A program made the translations under genes and the position numbers. Under the pieces are notes generated by a model. It searched no databases. It was not told the origin of the DNA and saw only the letters and a list, made by a program, of their open reading frames with translations. Source: Clostridia bacterium (GTDB taxonomy: Bacteria; Bacillota; Clostridia; Christensenellales; Aristaeellaceae). From it: DNA of 9,240 nt. Positions 6,970-9,240 of this stretch are shown in pieces; within the stretch, counting starts at the first letter, position 1; each line of letters begins with the position of its first letter. The DNA lies in NCBI GenBank assembly GCA_017469605.1, contig JAFUGB010000118.1, forward strand, positions 1 through 9,240, written 5' to 3'.

Positions 6970-7818
6970 TTACGCGCCTTTGAACAGATTGCAGGCTTCT
7001 TCGTAAGCGTGACGCTCGTATTCCGCGTACATGCGGCCACGGCTCATGGCTTCGTCAAAATCGATCTCATAGCCATTGAAATCAGGACCGTCCACACAGG
7101 CGAATTTGGTGACACGCTTGCCATCCTGGATCAGCGTGATCCGGCAGCCGCCGCACATGCCGGTGCCATCAATCATAATCGGGTTCATGCTGGCGGTGAC
7201 CGGCACGCCGAAGGGCTTGGCGGCAGCGACCACAAATTTCATCATGATCAGGGGGCCGATGGTGATGATCATATCAAATTGTTCGCCCGCTTCCAGCATT
7301 TCCTTCAGCGGCACGGTCACATTGCCATGACGTCCATAAGAGCCATCGTCGGTCATTACGATCAATTTGTCGGAACAAGCCTTGAACTCATCCTCCAGGA
7401 TCAGCAAATCCTTGTTCCGAAAGCCGATAATGCTGGTGACTTTCGCGCCGAGACGATGAAATTCCTCCGCCACCGGCATGGCGATGGCGCAACCCGCACC
7501 GCCGCCTACAACGCAGACATTTTTAATGCCTTCGGTATGGGTAGCCACACCCAAAGGTCCGGCAAAGTCCTGGATGAAATCGCCCGCCTCTTTATGATTG
7601 AGAATTTCTGTGGTTGCGCCTACCACCTGGAAGATAATCTTCACCGTGCCTTCTTCGGGATTCGTGCCTGCCACGGTCAATGGGATGCGCTCACCTTCCT
7701 CATCCACGCGCAGGATGATGAATTGGCCCGGCTTTGCCTTACGGGCAACCAGCGGAGCATCCACCTCGATCTGGGTCACGGTTGGATTGAGCACCCGTTT
7801 TCTGACGATTTTATACAT
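6970..7818 (-). CDS. nfnA: NfnA: FAD/[2Fe-2S] small subunit of NADH-dependent ferredoxin:NADP+ oxidoreductase
   Basis: This 282-residue protein belongs to the ferredoxin-NADP reductase/PyrK-like family. The FAD-binding motif RIPLTVA is at 44-50, the NAD(H)-binding glycine loop VVGGGAGCA at 103-111, and the C-terminal [2Fe-2S] motif at 217-241 (D217, C222, C225, C241, then VDGP). An Asp plus three Cys ligate this cluster in structurally studied NfnAB, and D217 fits that role. With NfnB it should transfer electrons among NADH, ferredoxin and NADP+. Related proteins are annotated as sulfide dehydrogenase or dihydroorotate dehydrogenase electron-transfer subunits, but the direct pairing with nfnB favours NfnA. 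I chose ATG 7818 because GGAGTGA lies 6-7 nt before it and the protein begins at the usual MYKIV-type first strand. A frame extension to 7908 adds 30 residues unlike the family. Confidence 0.92.
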   Translation of the reverse strand: MYKIVRKRVLNPTVTQIEVDAPLVARKAKPGQFIILRVDEEGERIPLTVAGTNPEEGTVKIIFQVVGATTEILNHKEAGDFIQDFAGPLGVATHTEGIKNVCVVGGGAGCAIAMPVAEEFHRLGAKVTSIIGFRNKDLLILEDEFKACSDKLIVMTDDGSYGRHGNVTVPLKEMLEAGEQFDMIITIGPLIMMKFVVAAAKPFGVPVTASMNPIMIDGTGMCGGCRITLIQDGKRVTKFACVDGPDFNGYEIDFDEAMSRGRMYAEYERHAYEEACNLFKGA

Positions 7819-7838
7819 AATTTCACTCCATTCTGATG

Positions 7839-7870
7839 AAAAGCGGCCCTTACGATGAAGAGCCGCCTTT
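7839..7870 (-). terminator. Terminator-like hairpin between the SDR gene and nfnA
   Basis: Read on the minus strand, GCGGC (7866-7862) pairs with GCCGC (7847-7843). A one-base mismatch and an inner CTT/AAG stem close a 6-nt loop, and four T residues follow (7842-7839). An A run on the other arm can extend the stem past a bulged G. The T run is short and the nfnA start is only about 20 nt further on. It may therefore be a partial terminator or an RNA processing or stabilising hairpin that lowers expression across the gap. Confidence 0.5.
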
Positions 7871-7882
7871 GAACGTATGTCT

Positions 7883-7897
7883 GTCCGCATGGCGGAC
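7883..7897 (-). repeat. Short perfect inverted repeat (6-bp arms, 3-nt loop) after the SDR gene
   Basis: GTCCGC (7883-7888) and GCGGAC (7892-7897) are exact reverse complements around ATG. No T run follows on either strand, so it is not a standard terminator. It lies 23 nt past the SDR stop codon and 12 nt before the terminator-like hairpin, and could protect the 3' end of the SDR message. Confidence 0.4.
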
Positions 7898-7919
7898 TGG
7901 CGAATCAATGTATTTTTCC

Positions 7920-8693
7920 TTACATGGCTGTATAGCCACCGTCAACAGCCAAATTCACACCGGTGACATAGCTGGAGGCAGGAGAAGCCAGGAAAATGGC
8001 GGCGGTATCCAGTTCGCCTTCTTCTCCATAGCGTTCTTCGGGAATCATGGTTTTTGCGTTAGCCTGGAAGAAGTCGCTGTTCAGTGTGTCACGGGTAAGA
8101 TCGGTGTAGAAATAACCGGGGCAGATGGAATTGACAGTAATGTTGTATTTTCCCCATTCAGCGGCCAGCGCGCGGGTCATGTTGACTACACCGCCTTTGG
8201 CAGCATGATACGGCGCAGAACCGGCAATTTTATTTCCCACCAAGCCGTACATGGAGGCTATGTTGATAATACGCCCATACTTGGCATGGATCATGGCCTT
8301 CTTTGCCACGGCGCGAGCCACGCGGAAGGAGCCGAACAGGTCGATGTTCATTTCATTCTGGAACTGATCATCGGTGATATCCTCGGCGGGAGCCACAGCG
8401 CCGGTACCAGCATTGTTAATCAGGATATCTACGCGGCCAAAACTGGCCATCACCTGATCAACCATGGCGTTCACGGCATCGGTATCAGTGATGTCGCAGC
8501 GAATGGCCAGGGTTTCTACCTTGAATTCATCGGCGATCTGCTTGGCTACTTCATCGATCATGTTCTGGCGACGGGCAACCACCACGATGTTTGCGCCTTG
8601 ATTTGCCAGCGCTTTGGCCATCTGCACACCCAGACCAGTGGAGCACCCGGTCACAATGGCGACCTGCCCCTTAAGATCAAAATAGTTCTTCAT
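7920..8693 (-). CDS. Short-chain dehydrogenase/reductase (SDR), substrate unknown
   Basis: This 257-residue classical SDR is full length. The cofactor loop TGCSTGLG (15-22), NNAG (93-96), N117, catalytic S147, and Y162-x3-K166 (YHAAK) are all present. So is PG at 192-193 and the typical C-terminal end VTGVNLAVDGGY (243-254). Arg41-Arg42 at the end of the second strand suggest NADP(H) over NAD(H), an inference from family rules. The overall pattern resembles gluconate 5-dehydrogenase and 3-oxoacyl-ACP reductase-like SDRs, but the substrate cannot be read from sequence. The start ATG at 8693 has AGGAGG (8708-8703 on this strand) 9 nt upstream. The gene heads the minus-strand cluster but is separated from nfnA by 101 bp with two hairpins, so it may be transcribed partly or wholly on its own. 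It is divergent from the alcohol dehydrogenase gene. Confidence 0.88.
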   Translation of the reverse strand: MKNYFDLKGQVAIVTGCSTGLGVQMAKALANQGANIVVVARRQNMIDEVAKQIADEFKVETLAIRCDITDTDAVNAMVDQVMASFGRVDILINNAGTGAVAPAEDITDDQFQNEMNIDLFGSFRVARAVAKKAMIHAKYGRIINIASMYGLVGNKIAGSAPYHAAKGGVVNMTRALAAEWGKYNITVNSICPGYFYTDLTRDTLNSDFFQANAKTMIPEERYGEEGELDTAAIFLASPASSYVTGVNLAVDGGYTAM

Positions 8694-8721
8694 CTTCCGC
8701 TTCCTCCTTTTATCGCTGATG

Positions 8722-8732
8722 CACTATTAGTG
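8722..8732. repeat. Palindrome CACTA-T-TAGTG in the SDR leader
   Basis: Two 5-bp arms are perfect reverse complements around one central base. The palindrome lies between the predicted SDR transcription start and its ribosome binding site, about 30 nt before the start codon. An operator bound by a dimeric regulator is possible but unproven. Confidence 0.3.
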
Positions 8733-8780
8733 ATTTGAGCTTGTTCGGAAAATATGCAATCTTCCGCTTTCACCTTCGGT

Positions 8781-8809
8781 ATTATAAAAGAAAATCGATA
8801 AAGAAAGAA
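8781..8809 (-). promoter_or_regulatory. Candidate promoter for the SDR (and possibly nfnAB-nadK) transcript
   Basis: On the minus strand a perfect TATAAT lies at 8786-8781. A weak -35 candidate, TTCTTT (8809-8804), lies 17 nt upstream. Transcription would begin near 8774, giving a leader of about 80 nt before the SDR start. The -10 box is convincing; the -35 box is poor. Confidence 0.5.
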
Positions 8810-8818
8810 TGATTAGTT

Positions 8819-8848
8819 TTGTATTACCGCTATATCACTTCATATAAA
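8819..8848 (+). promoter_or_regulatory. Candidate promoter for the iron-containing alcohol dehydrogenase gene
   Basis: TTGTAT (8819-8824) and TATAAA (8843-8848) are separated by 18 nt, a reasonable sigma-A layout with a good -10 and a mediocre -35. The implied leader is about 135 nt. Other weak pairs exist in this AT-rich region, such as TTGAAA at 8853-8858 or TTGATA at 8889-8894, each without a well-spaced -10, so the real promoter could lie elsewhere between 8815 and 8960. Confidence 0.3.
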
Positions 8849-8870
8849 ACACTTGAAAAAACGGTCCTTT

Positions 8871-8895
8871 TGATATGTTGTGATATAGTTGATAT
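8871..8895 (+). repeat. Tandem TGATAT repeats upstream of the alcohol dehydrogenase gene
   Basis: TGATAT occurs at 8871-8876, 8881-8886 and 8890-8895, so the starts are 10 and 9 nt apart, close to one DNA helix turn. The same hexamer occurs inverted at 8832-8837 (ATATCA). A related perfect palindrome, ATATCGATAT, lies at 8925-8934. The spacing suggests binding sites on one face of the DNA, but AT-rich sequence makes such motifs more frequent by chance. Confidence 0.4.
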
Positions 8896-8936
8896 GCCAT
8901 TTTGGTAATTCATTTTATATACAAATATCGATATAC

Positions 8937-8961
8937 TGTTGTCGGTTTGAAGAAACCAACA
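8937..8961 (+). promoter_or_regulatory. Leader hairpin just upstream of the alcohol dehydrogenase ribosome binding site
   Basis: GGTTT (8944-8948) pairs with AAACC (8953-8957) around a GAAG loop. TGTT (8937-8940) pairs with AACA (8958-8961) after a 3-nt bulge, giving nine base pairs. It ends 16 nt before the AGGAGG at 8979-8984. It could be an mRNA structure affecting translation or stability, or, as DNA, a regulator site. It lacks a T run and is not a terminator. Confidence 0.35.
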
Positions 8962-8991
8962 TGATTAATATATATATAGGAGGTCACAAGT

Positions 8992-9240
8992 ATGGCACGG
9001 TTTACTCTTCCCAGGGATCTGTATCATGGAAAAGGCGCGTTGGAGACGCTGAAAACTTTTAAGGGCAAAAGAGCCATGATCTGCGTGGGCGGCGGCAGCA
9101 TGAAAAAGTTTGGTTTCCTGGATCGGGCGGAAGCCTATCTCAAAGAAGCCGGCATGGAAGTAAAGATTTTTGACGGCATTGAGCCCGATCCCTCCGTGGA
9201 AACGGTCATGCGCGGCGCGGATGCTATGCTGGATTTTAAG
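8992..9240 (+). CDS. Iron-containing alcohol dehydrogenase, N-terminal 83 residues (3' truncated by window edge)
   Basis: The visible N-terminus, MARFTLPRDLYHGKGALETL, has the typical opening of group III iron-dependent alcohol dehydrogenases: a short strand, then F/YHGKGAL. The nucleotide-binding loop VGGGSMKKFGF follows at about residues 38-48, and DGIEPDPSVETV at about 62-73 contains the conserved EPDPS block. Family members reduce aldehydes such as acetaldehyde or butyraldehyde to alcohols, or act on diols, with NAD(P)H. The substrate cannot be decided, and the metal-binding residues lie beyond the window. The start is clear: AGGAGGT (8979-8985) lies 7 nt before ATG 8992. The gene is divergent from the SDR gene, with which it shares the 298-bp regulatory region. 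Confidence 0.9.
   Translation, partial: MARFTLPRDLYHGKGALETLKTFKGKRAMICVGGGSMKKFGFLDRAEAYLKEAGMEVKIFDGIEPDPSVETVMRGADAMLDFK

Noticed and set aside
7836..8738. Open frame of 300 codons on the plus strand opposite the SDR gene
   Set aside because: The SDR on the minus strand has every catalytic motif and a good ribosome binding site; this frame has neither.
8937..8961. Possible Rex operator (TGTT...AACA arms) before the alcohol dehydrogenase
   Set aside because: The arms are 16 nt apart and lack the TTAA parts of the Rex consensus; a bulged RNA hairpin explains the symmetry better.

Overview
The window looks like a chromosomal segment of an anaerobic, fermentative Firmicute, probably of class Clostridia. 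The evidence is a three-gene [FeFe] hydrogenase, a SpoIIE-family phosphatase, an NfnAB-type transhydrogenase, an iron-dependent alcohol dehydrogenase, strong AGGAGG ribosome binding sites, and moderately GC-rich genes with AT-rich intergenic DNA. Genus or family cannot be assigned from the sequence alone. No RNA gene, insertion sequence, CRISPR array or prophage was seen.

Plus strand, 1-4711: the 3' end of a SpoIIE/PP2C-type phosphatase carrying an extra C-terminal domain, then hydC (NuoE-like), hydB (NuoF-like) and hydA ([FeFe] hydrogenase catalytic subunit). Gaps are 23 nt, an 8-nt overlap and 3 nt, so this is one operon. All H-cluster ligands and all accessory Fe-S cluster ligands of HydA are present. 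A long, nearly perfect hairpin at 4721-4763 ends this operon and, read from the other side, the opposing one.

Minus strand, 8693 down to 4762: a short-chain dehydrogenase (SDR), then nfnA, nfnB and an NAD kinase. The last three are tightly packed (14-nt and 4-nt gaps). A terminator-like hairpin lies between the SDR gene and nfnA. Plus strand, 8992 to the end: the first 83 codons of an iron-containing alcohol dehydrogenase, divergent from the SDR gene. The AT-rich 298-bp region between them holds promoter-like boxes, a tandem TGATAT repeat, two palindromes and a leader hairpin.

Together the genes form a redox-balancing unit. HydABC would exchange electrons between NADH (and perhaps reduced ferredoxin) and H2. 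NfnAB would exchange electrons among NADH, ferredoxin and NADPH. NAD kinase would make the NADP+ pool that NfnAB uses. The SDR and the alcohol dehydrogenase would consume or produce NAD(P)H. These are known families. The least explained parts are the extra domain of the phosphatase, the TGATAT array before the alcohol dehydrogenase, and a few substitutions next to active-site motifs.
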